DNA from: an uncultured Lysobacter sp.
GTDB taxonomy: Bacteria > Pseudomonadota > Gammaproteobacteria > Xanthomonadales > Xanthomonadaceae
NCBI GenBank assembly: GCA_946480055.1
Contig: CAMLID010000032.1
Location: forward strand, 1 to 33,758
DNA length: 33,758 nucleotides
Reading direction: 5' to 3'
Part shown: positions 1 to 10,613 of the stretch, one piece after another
Layout of the letters: each line of letters begins with the position of its first letter
Numbering within the stretch: the first letter of the stretch is position 1
Notes under the pieces: generated by a model
What the model was told of the DNA's origin: nothing
Database searches by the model: none
Seen by the model: only the letters and a program-made list of their open reading frames with translations
Translations under genes and position numbers: made by a program

Positions 1-527
1 GCGGCCCAGAACGGGATCCACAGCATCTGCACCGCCCACACCGCGACGCCGGCGAAGCCGAACAGCGCGAAGCTGATGAACAGCAGCGCGGTCGGGCCCA
101 TGGTCGCGTGCGGGGTATAGAGGTGGCGCTCGATCCAGTCGTCCGGGCAGCCCTTGCCGTACTTCTCGATGTCCTCGCGCTGGCCGCGCGCTTCGCGGTA
201 CAACTCGACGCCGCGCCACATCACCGTGTCGATGCCCTTGAACTGCGGGCTGTGCGGGTCTTCCTCGGTCTCGCACTTGGCGTGGTGCTTGCGATGGATC
301 GCGGCCCACTCCTTGGTGATCATCGAGGTCGTCAACCAGGTCCAGAAGCGGAACAGGTGAGCGAGCGCGGGATGGAAGTCGACCGAGCGGTGCGCCATCG
401 AGCGGTGCAGGTACAGCGTCACCGACATGATGGTGAGCTGGGTGACCGCCAGGAAATAGAAGGCGAGTTCCCAGAAGCTGGCCTGGATCAGGCCGCCGGC
501 GAGGAAGTCGAGCAATGAAGCGAGCAT
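1..527 (-). CDS. Membrane fatty acid desaturase (acyl-CoA/acyl-lipid type), 3' end outside window
   Basis: The minus strand reads MLASLLDFLAGG onward for 175 codons and leaves the window without a stop. Two histidine clusters of the membrane di-iron desaturase family are visible: HRSMAH at residues 41-46 and HRKHH at 78-82. Hydrophobic stretches flank them (about residues 16-40 and 150-170). In this family the clusters bind two irons that insert a double bond into fatty acyl chains at the inner membrane; the third cluster (HNxHH) should lie beyond the window edge. The start at 527 is chosen because CGGAG lies 8 bases upstream on this strand. It is close to the delta-9 desaturases of xanthomonads, but the exact regiospecificity cannot be read from the sequence. 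Confidence 0.88.
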   Translation of the reverse strand, partial: MLASLLDFLAGGLIQASFWELAFYFLAVTQLTIMSVTLYLHRSMAHRSVDFHPALAHLFRFWTWLTTSMITKEWAAIHRKHHAKCETEEDPHSPQFKGIDTVMWRGVELYREARGQREDIEKYGKGCPDDWIERHLYTPHATMGPTALLFISFALFGFAGVAVWAVQMLWIPFWA

Positions 528-826
528 GGATGGAACTCCGTAACGGACGACCGGCCCATGGAAAGGAGCCGGAGGGGGAGGCGCAGGAAGCGCCGTCCCG
601 CGCGGGATGATGCCACCGCGGCCATACCGTTCGCGCCGGTACGGGCTGGTTCTGTGATGGGGGTCGCCGGGCGTATACGCAAGCGCCGCGGGGCTCGCAG
701 CGGACGAACGGCTTCAGCGGGCGTAGCGGGAGACGGGGCAGACCTGGACCACCGGCGCGGCGCCGGCGTTGCCGGGCCCATTCAAGCAATTTCGGCGATT
801 TGCAAAATTAGCCCAGACAATTTCGC
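528..826. other. Intergenic region between desaturase and CHAD gene
   Basis: About 300 bases with no ORF showing recognisable protein features. The stretch 780-840 is AT-richer than its surroundings and may hold the desaturase promoter (minus strand) and the transcript end of the CHAD gene, but I see no clear promoter hexamers or U-tract hairpin. Confidence 0.4.
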
Positions 827-1720
827 TCAAATTCGGCCATCGCTCGGGGCCGAGCTTTCTTCACCGGCGCCATTGCGAGCGTCCGCGTCGGCCAGCGCCG
901 CGACGACGCGTTTGCGGGCGCGCGCCTGCTGGGCCCGGCCGTAGCGCCGCAGCGCCGCCCGGTCGGCGGCGGCGAAGGGCGAGCGCCGGCCGCAATGGTC
1001 CAGCAGCAGGGCCAGGTCCTGGGCGACGCCGAGCCGCTCGGCGATGCGCTTGTCCAGGTCCGGGGCGTGCACGTCCACTCCCGCCGCCTTCAGCGCCCGC
1101 CGCTGCTGCGACAGTCGGCGGGCACGACGGCGCCAGCGATGCCAGGCCTCGTCGTTGCCGTCGTCACGGGCGCGCCTCCCGGCGCGGTCCAGGCGCTCGC
1201 GGCTGTCGGCGATCGCCTGTTCCAGGGCTGCGACTTGCAAGGCAGGCCAGTCCAGCGCACCGGCGCCGGCGCGCAGCATCGCCAGCATGCTGCGGCGGCC
1301 CTTCAGGTCGGGGTCGGCCCGTCGCGTCTGGCGCGCATGGTCGGCGCGGGCGCTCGCCGCGACCCGACGGGCGCGCTGCAACAGGCGCAGCGTGTCGGCG
1401 TCGGCATCGCGGGCGATGAGGCGGTCCAGGGTTTCGACCAGCGCATGCGCATCGCGCAGCGCCGACAGACCGGTGTTGAGCCGGCGCAGTTCGCGGTCGA
1501 TCAGGGGCGCGGCGGGGCCCAGCGCTGCGCCGCCCAGGGCCAGGGTCGCGCGGGCGCGACGCAGGCTCTTGCGCGCCAGGTGCACGCCCTCGTGCAGCGC
1601 GCCGCCGCGGCGAGCGAGTTGGGCGATGGCGGCGTCGAGTTCGGCCAGGAGGTAGCCGCGCAGCGCCAGCGCGGGCGCAGCCTGCGTGGCGGCGGTGGCG
1701 GGTACGACGGGGTCGGGCAC
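827..1720 (-). CDS. CHAD domain protein
   Basis: This is a 297-residue, Arg/Ala-rich all-helical protein. It carries the hallmark of CHAD domains (conserved histidine alpha-helical domain): a His followed by spaced Arg/Lys, seen as HEGVHLARKSLRRAR near the N-terminus, and repeated basic helices such as WHRWRRRARRLSQQRR in the second half. CHAD proteins bind inorganic polyphosphate and often localise to polyphosphate granules; no catalytic residues are expected. I chose GTG at 1720, which has GGAGG four bases upstream. The longer ATG start at 1795 would overlap the start codon of divergent mutM, has no Shine-Dalgarno, and adds a low-complexity front. No CYTH domain is fused or adjacent. Family confidence is good; cellular role is inferred. 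Confidence 0.8.
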   Translation of the reverse strand: MPDPVVPATAATQAAPALALRGYLLAELDAAIAQLARRGGALHEGVHLARKSLRRARATLALGGAALGPAAPLIDRELRRLNTGLSALRDAHALVETLDRLIARDADADTLRLLQRARRVAASARADHARQTRRADPDLKGRRSMLAMLRAGAGALDWPALQVAALEQAIADSRERLDRAGRRARDDGNDEAWHRWRRRARRLSQQRRALKAAGVDVHAPDLDKRIAERLGVAQDLALLLDHCGRRSPFAAADRAALRRYGRAQQARARKRVVAALADADARNGAGEESSAPSDGRI

Positions 1721-1793
1721 GGAACCTCCGGCGGCGGCGGCCGGTTGCGCATCGCGCGCTGGCGCGCCGGCACGACGATAGTACGCTTGCGCC

Positions 1794-2606
1794 ATGCCCG
1801 AACTGCCTGAAGTCGAAACCACCCGCCGCGGCCTGGCGCCGCACCTGGAAGGCCGCGACGTGGTCGCCGCGATCCTGCGCCGGCCCGACCTGCGCTGGCC
1901 GATCCCGCACGAGATCGAGACCGACCTGCCCGGCCAGCGCATCGACGCGGTGCGCCGCCGCGCCAAGTACCTGCTGCTGGACACCGCCGCCGGCAGCGCC
2001 CTGCTGCACCTGGGCATGTCCGGCAGCCTGCGCGTGCTGCCGGCCGACTCCCCGGTGCGCGCCCACGACCACGTCGACCTGCTGCTGGATTCCGACCGCG
2101 TGCTGCGCTTCAACGACCCGCGCCGCTTCGGCTGCCTGCTCTGGCAGCGCCCCGGCGAGACCCACGAACTGCTGCGCGACCTCGGCCCGGAACCGCTGTC
2201 GGACGACTTCGACGGCGACTACCTGTTCGAGCTCAGCCGCGGCCGCAAGGCGCCGGTGAAGACCTTCCTGATGGACCAGCGCGTGGTGGTCGGGGTCGGC
2301 AACATCTACGTCGCCGAGGCCCTGTTCGCGGCCGGCGTCTCGCCGCTGCGCGCGGCCGGCAAGGTCTCGCGCGAGCGCTACGGCGAACTGGCCGGGGCGA
2401 TCAAGACCATCCTGGGCTACGCGATCCAGCGCGGCGGCACCACCCTGCGCGATTTCATCAGCCCCGACGGCGCGCCGGGCTACTTCGAGCAGGAACTGGC
2501 CGCCTACGGCCGTGGCGGCGAACCCTGCCCGCGCTGCGGCCGGGCCCTGAAACAGGCGTCGGTCGGCCAGCGCACCACCGTCTGGTGCGGTCACTGCCAA
2601 CGTTGA
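1794..2606 (+). CDS. mutM: Formamidopyrimidine-DNA glycosylase (Fpg/MutM)
   Basis: This bifunctional base-excision repair enzyme removes 8-oxoguanine and ring-opened purines and nicks the DNA by beta/delta elimination. The protein has 270 residues, the usual family length. It begins [10 protein letters not shown], so after Met removal Pro2 is the Schiff-base nucleophile and Glu3 the catalytic acid. Lys58 (RAKYLLL) is the conserved lysine contacting the lesion. The helix-two-turn-helix part contains [12 protein letters not shown]. The C-terminus has a complete Cys4 zinc finger (C245, C248, C265, C268). The start is fixed by the invariant N-terminus. It is divergent from the CHAD gene, and its promoter should lie in 1721-1793. 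Confidence 0.97.
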   Translation: MPELPEVETTRRGLAPHLEGRDVVAAILRRPDLRWPIPHEIETDLPGQRIDAVRRRAKYLLLDTAAGSALLHLGMSGSLRVLPADSPVRAHDHVDLLLDSDRVLRFNDPRRFGCLLWQRPGETHELLRDLGPEPLSDDFDGDYLFELSRGRKAPVKTFLMDQRVVVGVGNIYVAEALFAAGVSPLRAAGKVSRERYGELAGAIKTILGYAIQRGGTTLRDFISPDGAPGYFEQELAAYGRGGEPCPRCGRALKQASVGQRTTVWCGHCQR

Positions 2607-2607
2607 C

Positions 2608-2640
2608 TTGGCATGCCCTTCTGGGCAATTTTGATGCCAA
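2608..2640. promoter_or_regulatory. Nested inverted repeat after mutM (operator or weak terminator)
   Basis: Outer arms TTGGCAT (2608-2614) and ATGCCAA (2634-2640) enclose an inner hairpin GCCC-TTCT-GGGC (2615-2626) followed by AATTTT. The inner hairpin plus T-rich tail could end mutM transcription. The outer arms could instead be an operator for the following sigma-factor gene, whose likely -10 (TATAGT, 2673-2678) is downstream. Confidence 0.4.
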
Positions 2641-2701
2641 CCGGTGAATACGCCGGGCTAAGATCAACACGTTATAGTCGCGCCTTGCCCCGGGGAACAC
2701 G

Positions 2702-3265
2702 ATGGCCGAAAGCGCTGACATCACCCTGCTGTTGGACGCCGCGCGCGAGGGCGATCGGGGAGCGCTGGATAGCGTCCTGGCCACCCTGTACCAGGAACTG
2801 CACACCATGGCGCGGCGCCAGCTCGCCGGCCAGCACGGGCAGACCCTGGACGCGACCGCGCTGGTGCACGAGGCCTACCTCAAGCTGGTCGGGCGCCGCG
2901 AGGCGCAATTCGACGACCGCGCCCACTTCTTCGCCTACGCCGCCTCGGCCATGCGCAGCGTGGTCGTGGACTACGCGCGCCAGCGCCTGGCGCAGAAGCG
3001 CGGCGGCGACCTGCACCGGGTCACCGAACTGCCCGACGACGTCGAAGGCGGCCTGCGCCTGGACGAGGAAACCCTCGGTCTGGACACCGCGCTGACCAAG
3101 TTGGCCGCGGTCGATCAGCGCCTGGCCCACGTGGTCGAGCTGCGTTACTTCGCCGGACTGTCGGAGCTGGAGATCGCCGCCCTGCTGCAACGTTCGGAGC
3201 GCAGCATCCGCCGCGATTGGCAGAAGGCCCGCCTGTTCCTGCTGGCGTCGCTCAAAGACAGCTGA
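2702..3265 (+). CDS. ECF RNA polymerase sigma factor, kinase-associated type (ECF43-like)
   Basis: This 187-residue sigma-70 family protein has region 2 at about residues 20-105 (TLDATALVHEAYLKLVG, then HFFAYAASAMRSVVVDYARQR) and region 4 at about 120-185 (VVELRYFAGLSELEIAALL, then a helix-turn-helix SERSIRRDWQKARLFL). It resembles the group of ECF sigmas encoded beside Ser/Thr kinases, and the next gene, 12 bases downstream, is such a kinase. No anti-sigma factor is present. In EcfP of Vibrio and EcfK of Xanthomonas citri, activity is controlled by kinase phosphorylation in region 2.2, where the usual acidic motif is replaced by polar residues. Here the matching spot reads D-A-T-A, making Thr52 the candidate site (inference). 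GGGGA precedes the ATG. A -10-like TATAGT is at 2673-2678. Confidence 0.88.
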   Translation: MAESADITLLLDAAREGDRGALDSVLATLYQELHTMARRQLAGQHGQTLDATALVHEAYLKLVGRREAQFDDRAHFFAYAASAMRSVVVDYARQRLAQKRGGDLHRVTELPDDVEGGLRLDEETLGLDTALTKLAAVDQRLAHVVELRYFAGLSELEIAALLQRSERSIRRDWQKARLFLLASLKDS

Positions 3266-3277
3266 GCGCCGCCGCCC

Positions 3278-6100
<2,823 letters not shown>

Positions 6101-6335
6101 CCGAGCCTCACGTCGGCGCGAGATTGCGCCGAAATGAACCCGACCCCTGTTGTCGCAACAGAGTGGTCGATGAGGCCGTAGCCGGTGAAATGGCTGCTCT
6201 ACCCCTGGTTCGGAAATGAACCTTACCCCTTATCCCTTCAAGCCCTGGCCCGGTAAGCCGTTGATGTGTGCCAAAAAACACCATCGATGAATCAAAAACA
6301 CATTCCGTAAGACGCCCGACGTCTTCCCGATAAAG
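6101..6335. other. Intergenic DNA with a 17-base direct repeat
   Basis: No gene is seen. A 17-base block GAAATGAACCCGACCCC (6131-6147) recurs as GAAATGAACCTTACCCC (6213-6229), 82 bases apart. Composition drifts from GC-rich to AT-richer toward 6300. This is the left edge of a foreign-looking pocket running to 7123. Confidence 0.5.
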
Positions 6336-6626
6336 TTGAAGCGCTTCCGGAAGGACCGACGCGGCTTCGCGATAGCGATCCAGTCCTTCCGGAAGGGTTC
6401 GCCGGCCTTTGCGATAACGATCTCGTCCTTCCGGAAGGGCCAGCCGCCCTTCACGACAACGATCAAGTCCTTCGCGAATGGCTCGAAGGGCTTCGGGAAA
6501 GGCCGGCCCGCTTTCCGGAAGGCGACGATGGCTTTCGTGAAATCGGAAAAGCCTTTCGCTAATCGCCGCGGCATCTTCCGAAAAGCCGGCGGCGGCTTCG
6601 GCCGGGCGGGAAAGGCATTGCCATGA
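6336..6626. repeat. 21/42-bp tandem repeat array encoding heptads on both strands
   Basis: About 13 imperfect units of 21 bp run through this stretch, with alternate units more alike so that the clearest period is 42 bp (two units at 6379-6420 and 6421-6462, then decaying). Each second unit carries the palindrome TTCCGGAA. Because 21 is a multiple of three, both strands stay open: the plus frame has Phe every seventh residue (SFRKGSPAFAITIS...), and the minus frame has Lys every seventh residue in an x-F-x-K-x-x-x pattern. The minus-strand frame (ATG at 6652, stop at 6230, 140 residues) is longest; the plus frame only has a TTG start at 6336. Neither has a convincing Shine-Dalgarno. It could be a basic heptad-repeat protein or a non-coding repeat array; I cannot decide. 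Confidence 0.6.
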
Positions 6627-6772
6627 CTAGTTACAGCTGGACTTAGTTGCATTACAGGGGACTACAGTTTTGCTTCTCTTTCGACACCCCGGAGATGCTG
6701 GACTCCGTGTGGGCTTACCGGGCACATGTCCAACACTCCCTGGGATGCGCATGACCCCGCTGAGTCACGCCA

Positions 6773-6984
6773 TCAGTTCTCATCATCGATACGAAACAAG
6801 GCAGCGTTGTATGCCCCACATTTAGGACAAACCATGTGCCGCTCGATCCTTTTTGGATTGCCTTCAATCACAACATCGGTAACTTCAAGCTCAGCATCGA
6901 GGTTCTCAGGGCATAGCACCTAGCTGTCGGATCCTCAGCCAACCTTGCAACCGCTTTTATCCAGCGAGAACCACTATCTTTCAT
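6773..6984 (-). pseudogene. Frameshifted small zinc-ribbon protein gene
   Basis: On the minus strand an ATG at 6984 opens MKDSGSRWIKAVARLAED for 21 codons. The rest of the protein continues in another frame: VLCPENLDAELEVTDVV through VCPKCGAYNAALFRIDDEN to a TGA at 6773-6775. Adding one base near 6920-6923 joins the two into one 70-residue protein with a CP..-30-CPKCG metal-binding pattern. The join is natural in length and sense, so I read this as one gene broken by a single-base deletion (or a sequencing error). Codons are AT-rich (AAA, GTT, TTG, AAT) unlike the host. Its ATG overlaps the stop of the fragment upstream (ATGA), so the two were probably one cassette. Small proteins of this type are familiar as partners of variable toxin-like genes, but that role is inference. 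Confidence 0.65.
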
Positions 6985-7107
6985 AGCCCTAGCTCTCCAA
7001 TAGCGCGATCAGCAAAACTCGCAGCCGCTTTAGTTTCCTTTTCTGCCAATGGACCCGACAACCCTCGTCGTGATGCCGTGTGGGAGACTAGATCAAGGAA
7101 ATAGCAA
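6981..7107 (-). pseudogene. C-terminal remnant of an unidentified gene
   Basis: The minus strand has an open frame ending in HCYFLDLVSHTASRRG, then LAEKETKAAASFADRAIGE, then LGL and a stop at 6981-6983. Its TGA overlaps the ATG of the next gene (ATGA), the layout of a coupled operon. The frame extends leftward only into the thymidine kinase gene, in the wrong frame, so the 5' part of the original gene is missing and only about 42 codons remain. AT-rich codon use matches the frameshifted neighbour. I do not recognise the family; it may be the tail of a larger effector or surface protein whose front was lost when the flanking DNA was joined to tdk. Confidence 0.4.
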
Positions 7108-7123
7108 TGCGGGCCGCTGAGCC

Positions 7124-7744
7124 CTACAACGGCAACGGCTGCTGCAACGGCTCGATCGTGCCTTCGCCGCGCATCACTCGCTTGTATTCGGCGCGCGACA
7201 CCGACACGTAGCGGTCGTTGCCGCCGATCTCGACCTGGGGGCCGTCCTGGACCGCGCGGCCGCGTTCGTCCACGCGCACGGTCATGGTCGCTTTCTTGCC
7301 GCTGTGGCAGATGGTCTTGATCTCGGTCAGCTCGTCGGCCCAGGCCAGCAGGTATTGGCTGCCTTCGAACAGCTCGCCGCGGAAATCGGTGCGCAGGCCG
7401 TAGCACAGCACCGGAATGCGCAGTTGGTCGACGACTTCGCTGAGCTGCCAGACCTGCGCGCGGGTCATGAACTGGGCTTCGTCGACCAGCACGCAATGCA
7501 GGGTGCCGTGCGCGGCGATGTCGGCGCGGATCAGCGCCTCCAGGTCTTCGCCCTGGCCGAAGCCGATGCCGTCGGCTTTCAGGCCGATGCGCGAGGCCAC
7601 GGTGCCGCTGCCGGCACGGTGGTCCAGGCGCGGGGTCAGGATCGCCACGCGCATGCCGCGTTCGCGGTAGTTGTGCGCGGACTGCAGCAGGGTGGTGGTC
7701 TTACCGGCGTTCATCGCCGAGTAGTAGAAATAGAGCTTGGCCAT
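7124..7744 (-). CDS. tdk: Thymidine kinase
   Basis: This enzyme of the deoxythymidine salvage pathway uses ATP to make dTMP. The protein has 206 residues. The P-loop is [10 protein letters not shown] (about 9-18). The DEAQF motif supplies the Walker B/catalytic acidic residues. The lasso region GGNDRYVSV binds the thymine base. Unlike the E. coli enzyme, the structural zinc site looks lost: the CxC position reads C-H-S and the later CxxH reads S-R-A-E, a pattern I associate with xanthomonads generally. The ATG at 7744 begins [12 protein letters not shown], the expected N-terminus. It is transcribed alone, downstream of the Sel1-like genes and in the same direction. Confidence 0.96.
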   Translation of the reverse strand: MAKLYFYYSAMNAGKTTTLLQSAHNYRERGMRVAILTPRLDHRAGSGTVASRIGLKADGIGFGQGEDLEALIRADIAAHGTLHCVLVDEAQFMTRAQVWQLSEVVDQLRIPVLCYGLRTDFRGELFEGSQYLLAWADELTEIKTICHSGKKATMTVRVDERGRAVQDGPQVEIGGNDRYVSVSRAEYKRVMRGEGTIEPLQQPLPL

Positions 7745-7830
7745 GGGCCTAGTGTAGGCATCCGCGGCGCAAGTTCCGAGATTGCGCAGGCGGCGGGGGC
7801 GTGCTTGCGGGAGGTCGGCCGAGGCCCAGC

Positions 7831-7858
7831 CTCCCGGGAGCCCCTTGGTCCCCGGGAG
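7831..7858. repeat. Inverted repeat between tdk and Sel1-like gene
   Basis: CTCCCGGG (7831-7838) pairs with CCCGGGAG (7851-7858) across a 12-base loop. It lies in the 185-base gap upstream of tdk. It has no U-tract in either direction, so its role (operator, processing site or dispersed repeat) is open. Confidence 0.35.
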
Positions 7859-7929
7859 CGCCGCTGGGGGGATCTGCGCCCCGTTCTTCCTCCCCTCGAA
7901 TGGGAGGATCGAGGCGGCGCTTTCGATAC

Positions 7930-8694
7930 CTACTCGTCCGCCTCGACCTTCCGGACCTCGCCGACTTCGACCTCGCCGGTCAGGGTGCGCAGCATCAGGC
8001 CCTGGTCCTTCCAATAGGCGTCGGTGCGGGTGCGGTGGTTGCCGTAGAACTCGCGCTGCTCGATGCCGCGCATGGCCTGGGTCGAGAGTGAGTTGCTGCC
8101 GCCGGCGGCCCAGATGTCCGGGCGGCCCAGGCCCACGTCCAGGCGCGCGGTCTGCGCGCCGACCCGGCTGCCGGTCTGGCTGCGCGCGAAATGGCGAATG
8201 TGCGAGTTGATCCGCGGCAGGGTGGCCGCGTCGCCGTAGCGCGCGTAATAGGTCTCGCCCTGTATCGCCACCTGCACCTGCTGCTCGGGCGTCAACGATT
8301 CCCAGATCTTCTCGCGCATCGCCAGCAATTCGGGGTTGTCGCCGCGCTCGGCGGCCAGGTCGGCCCAGATGTAGGCCAGCACGCGGTCGGATGCGATGCC
8401 CTCGCCGTACCAATGCATCATGCTCAGGAAGTGCTGCGAGTATTTGTCGGCATAGCGCGCGGCGTGCTGGAACTGCTTGATCGCCTCGTCGTAACGGCCG
8501 TTGTCGTAGGCCCAGATGCCGTGCCAGCGATGCAGTTCGTTCGGATGCCCCGCCGATTGCAGCAGCGCGCTCTGGTAGATGCTGAGGTTGGTGGCGCGCT
8601 CGCGCTCCTGGGCCACGGGCGCGGCCAACGCCGCCAGCGGCAACAGGCAGGACGACAGCAGGCAGGACAGCAACAAGATCGGACGGGCGTTCAT
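7930..8694 (-). CDS. Exported Sel1/TPR-like repeat protein, paralogue A
   Basis: The protein has 254 residues with an N-terminal signal peptide ([19 protein letters not shown], then LAALAAPVA). The mature part carries Sel1-type helix pairs: [15 protein letters not shown], then [19 protein letters not shown] and [14 protein letters not shown]. This is followed by a conserved RE(K)-W-LTPEQ...YYARYGD segment and a less regular C-terminus ending in an acidic [11 protein letters not shown] tail. The two next genes upstream on this strand encode proteins with the same plan, so this is a tandem paralogue family. Sel1-like proteins act as protein-binding scaffolds; no partner can be inferred. It is probably periplasmic. 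The Cys residues sit inside the signal peptide; no firm lipobox. Confidence 0.75.
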   Translation of the reverse strand: MNARPILLLSCLLSSCLLPLAALAAPVAQERERATNLSIYQSALLQSAGHPNELHRWHGIWAYDNGRYDEAIKQFQHAARYADKYSQHFLSMMHWYGEGIASDRVLAYIWADLAAERGDNPELLAMREKIWESLTPEQQVQVAIQGETYYARYGDAATLPRINSHIRHFARSQTGSRVGAQTARLDVGLGRPDIWAAGGSNSLSTQAMRGIEQREFYGNHRTRTDAYWKDQGLMLRTLTGEVEVGEVRKVEADE

Positions 8695-8782
8695 CGACGG
8701 CTCCTGGTGGAGGACGGCTCGCGGCGAATCGGGTGGAGCGCGGGCGGCAGCGTCGCCGGAATGCGCTGCCGCGCGTGCGGCT

Positions 8783-9550
8783 TCATGGATCGCGCTGCCC
8801 TCGCACCTTGCGCGGCGTGCCGACTTCGACCGTGCCCAGATCGAGCTGGCGGTCCCGTTCCTTCCAGTACGCGCTCAGGCGCTGCAGACCGCCTTCCTTG
8901 CCGTAGAGCTCGTCGGGCGTGGCCGCGGCAGCGATCGCATAGGCCGCGGCGTTGCTGCCGGTGTCGACGGCGAAGGCGCCGTTGACCGGCGCGCCGGAGA
9001 TATTCATGGCCTGATTGCGGTAGCCGACCCGGCTGCCCGTCATATCGCGGGCGAAGCTGCGGATCTGGCTTTCCGCGCGCGGTTTGGCGACTTCGTCGCC
9101 GTAGCGGGCGTAGTAGTCCCCGCCCTGGGCCTCGACCTGCGCGCGCTGCTCAGGCGTGAGTTCGGCCCACATCTTTTCGCGGATCGCCAGCAGCCGGCGC
9201 GAGCCGCGCTCGGCGGCCAGATCGGCCCAGATGTAGCCCTGCACGCGATCGGGGGCGCCGCCCACACCGTGCCAGCGCATCAGGCTCAAGTAGTGCTGCG
9301 AATACTTGTCGGCGTACTGGGCGGCGTAGCGGAAACGCTCGTCGGCCTCACCGTAGCGGCCCTGCACGTAGGCCTTGAGGCCGTAGAGGCGGTGCTCCTC
9401 GTTCGGGCGGCCTTTGGCGGCCAGCACCATGGAGTCGATGTCCATGTAGCTGGCATCGGTGAGCTTGAGCGGTTCGGCGGCGGACGCGGCCCAGGCGGCG
9501 GCCAGGGTCAGCGCCAGGAGTGCGAATCGACTGCGCGTGGATATCGCCAT
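8783..9550 (-). CDS. Exported Sel1/TPR-like repeat protein, paralogue B
   Basis: The protein has 255 residues. The signal peptide is MAISTRSRFALLALTLAAAW with cleavage predicted after ASA. It shares with its neighbours the run [46 protein letters not shown] and YYARYGDE, plus the GSRVGYR motif and a tail (DLGTVEVGTPRKV) that mirrors the tail of paralogue A. The ATG at 9550 is supported by GGAGG seven bases upstream. It is 88 bases upstream of paralogue A on the same strand and may be cotranscribed. Divergence between copies is considerable, so the duplication is old. Function unknown; I infer a periplasmic scaffold or binding role. Confidence 0.75.
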   Translation of the reverse strand: MAISTRSRFALLALTLAAAWAASAAEPLKLTDASYMDIDSMVLAAKGRPNEEHRLYGLKAYVQGRYGEADERFRYAAQYADKYSQHYLSLMRWHGVGGAPDRVQGYIWADLAAERGSRRLLAIREKMWAELTPEQRAQVEAQGGDYYARYGDEVAKPRAESQIRSFARDMTGSRVGYRNQAMNISGAPVNGAFAVDTGSNAAAYAIAAAATPDELYGKEGGLQRLSAYWKERDRQLDLGTVEVGTPRKVRGQRDP

Positions 9551-9689
9551 GACGATGCCTCCGGCGGAACACGGGCGCGGATGCGCCCGTGGCCGGTTTA
9601 GCACCCAATCCGGGCCGGGACCATGCCCGGCACCGGGATTTCGCGCCGCGGGCGACCGACGGTCGTCGCGGCGGGGTTGCCTCGCCCGA

Positions 9690-10493
9690 TTACGGTGCGG
9701 GCGTGGGCTTGGGCACGTCGGGTACTTCCGGCACCGGCGCATCGACTTCCGGGCGGGTTTCCGGGATGCGCGACTCCACCTTGGGCGGTTCGCCCGGGCG
9801 CACCACTTCGACATCGCCGACATCGACCCGGCCGATCGCCGGCTTCATCCACACGTTGTCCTGCCAGGCCCAGTACTTCTTGGCGTCCCAATAGCGCTCG
9901 TCGTAGAACTTCGAGCCCGGGATCGACTGCTCCCCGGCAGGGCCGGGCACCAGGATCTGCAGGTTGCCTGTGAAGCCCGTGCGGCTGCCGGTGATGTTGC
10001 GGCGACCGGTACGCAGCTGGAACTCGTAACGCGGTTTGGCCGCCTCGTCGCCGAAGCGGGCATAGATGCTCTGGCCTTCGGTGGTCGCACGTTCGCGCTC
10101 TGCCGCGGTCAGCGCGTTCCAATAGCGCTCCCGCAGGCCGAGGAAACCGGCGTAGCCGCGTTCGGCCGCCATATCCATCCAAGCGTAGGCCAGGGCGCGG
10201 TCCTGCGGCGTGCCTTCGCCGTTCCAGTACATCTCGGCGACCATGCCCTGCGAAGGCTTGTCGGCGAAGAAACTGGCTCGACGGAAATAACGCAGCGCGT
10301 CGTCGAAACGCTTCTCCTTGTACGCATCCATGCCGAGCATGCGGTACTGCAGATCGGGATGGTGGGTCAGGAAGCCCGCCGTGATCAGCAGCGGATCCTC
10401 CACTGGGTCCGGCGGCGGCGCGGCCTCCTTTTCGGCCGCGATGGCCCCCAAAGACAGCGGCAGCAAGGCCAGCAGCATGATCGTCTTACGCAT
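9690..10493 (-). CDS. Exported Sel1/TPR-like repeat protein, paralogue C
   Basis: The protein has 267 residues with signal peptide MRKTIMLLALLPLSLGAIAA. The same core is present in order: YKEKRFDDALRYFRRASFFADKPSQG, EMYWNGEGTPQDRALAYAWMDMAAERGY, a RERYWNALT-AERE segment, YARFGDEAAKPRYE and GSRTGF. The C-terminus differs from the other two by a proline-rich acidic tail (VPEVPDVPKPTPAP), but retains the V-DVGDVEVV element matching their EVEVGEV/GTVEVG. The ATG at 10493 has AAGGAA upstream. It is the first gene of the row of three, divergent from rep, so the shared promoter region would be 10494-10613. Confidence 0.75.
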   Translation of the reverse strand: MRKTIMLLALLPLSLGAIAAEKEAAPPPDPVEDPLLITAGFLTHHPDLQYRMLGMDAYKEKRFDDALRYFRRASFFADKPSQGMVAEMYWNGEGTPQDRALAYAWMDMAAERGYAGFLGLRERYWNALTAAERERATTEGQSIYARFGDEAAKPRYEFQLRTGRRNITGSRTGFTGNLQILVPGPAGEQSIPGSKFYDERYWDAKKYWAWQDNVWMKPAIGRVDVGDVEVVRPGEPPKVESRIPETRPEVDAPVPEVPDVPKPTPAP

Positions 10494-10613
10494 TACGTCA
10501 GTTCCTTCTTTCGTTTCTGGAGGTCCAGGAGGACAGGTTAGCCGGTCGTGGCGGCTCGAGCGGGTAAACTCATGGGCTAGATAGACCGGCCCACCAGCCG
10601 AAAGATGACAACG

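Noticed and set aside
558..944. Open frame after the desaturase gene on the plus strand
   Set aside because: Arg/Ala-rich shadow that runs into the antisense of the CHAD gene; no signature, no ribosome site.
6379..6462. 42-bp direct repeats considered as a CRISPR array
   Set aside because: Units are contiguous and imperfect with no unique spacers, and no cas genes are in the window.
6655..6772. Possible insertion-sequence end or coding scrap between the tandem repeat and the zinc-ribbon remnant
   Set aside because: A short frame reads plausibly (F-D-T-P-E-M-L-D-S-V-W-A-Y-R) but has no terminal inverted repeat, no start and no recognised family, so it is not annotated.
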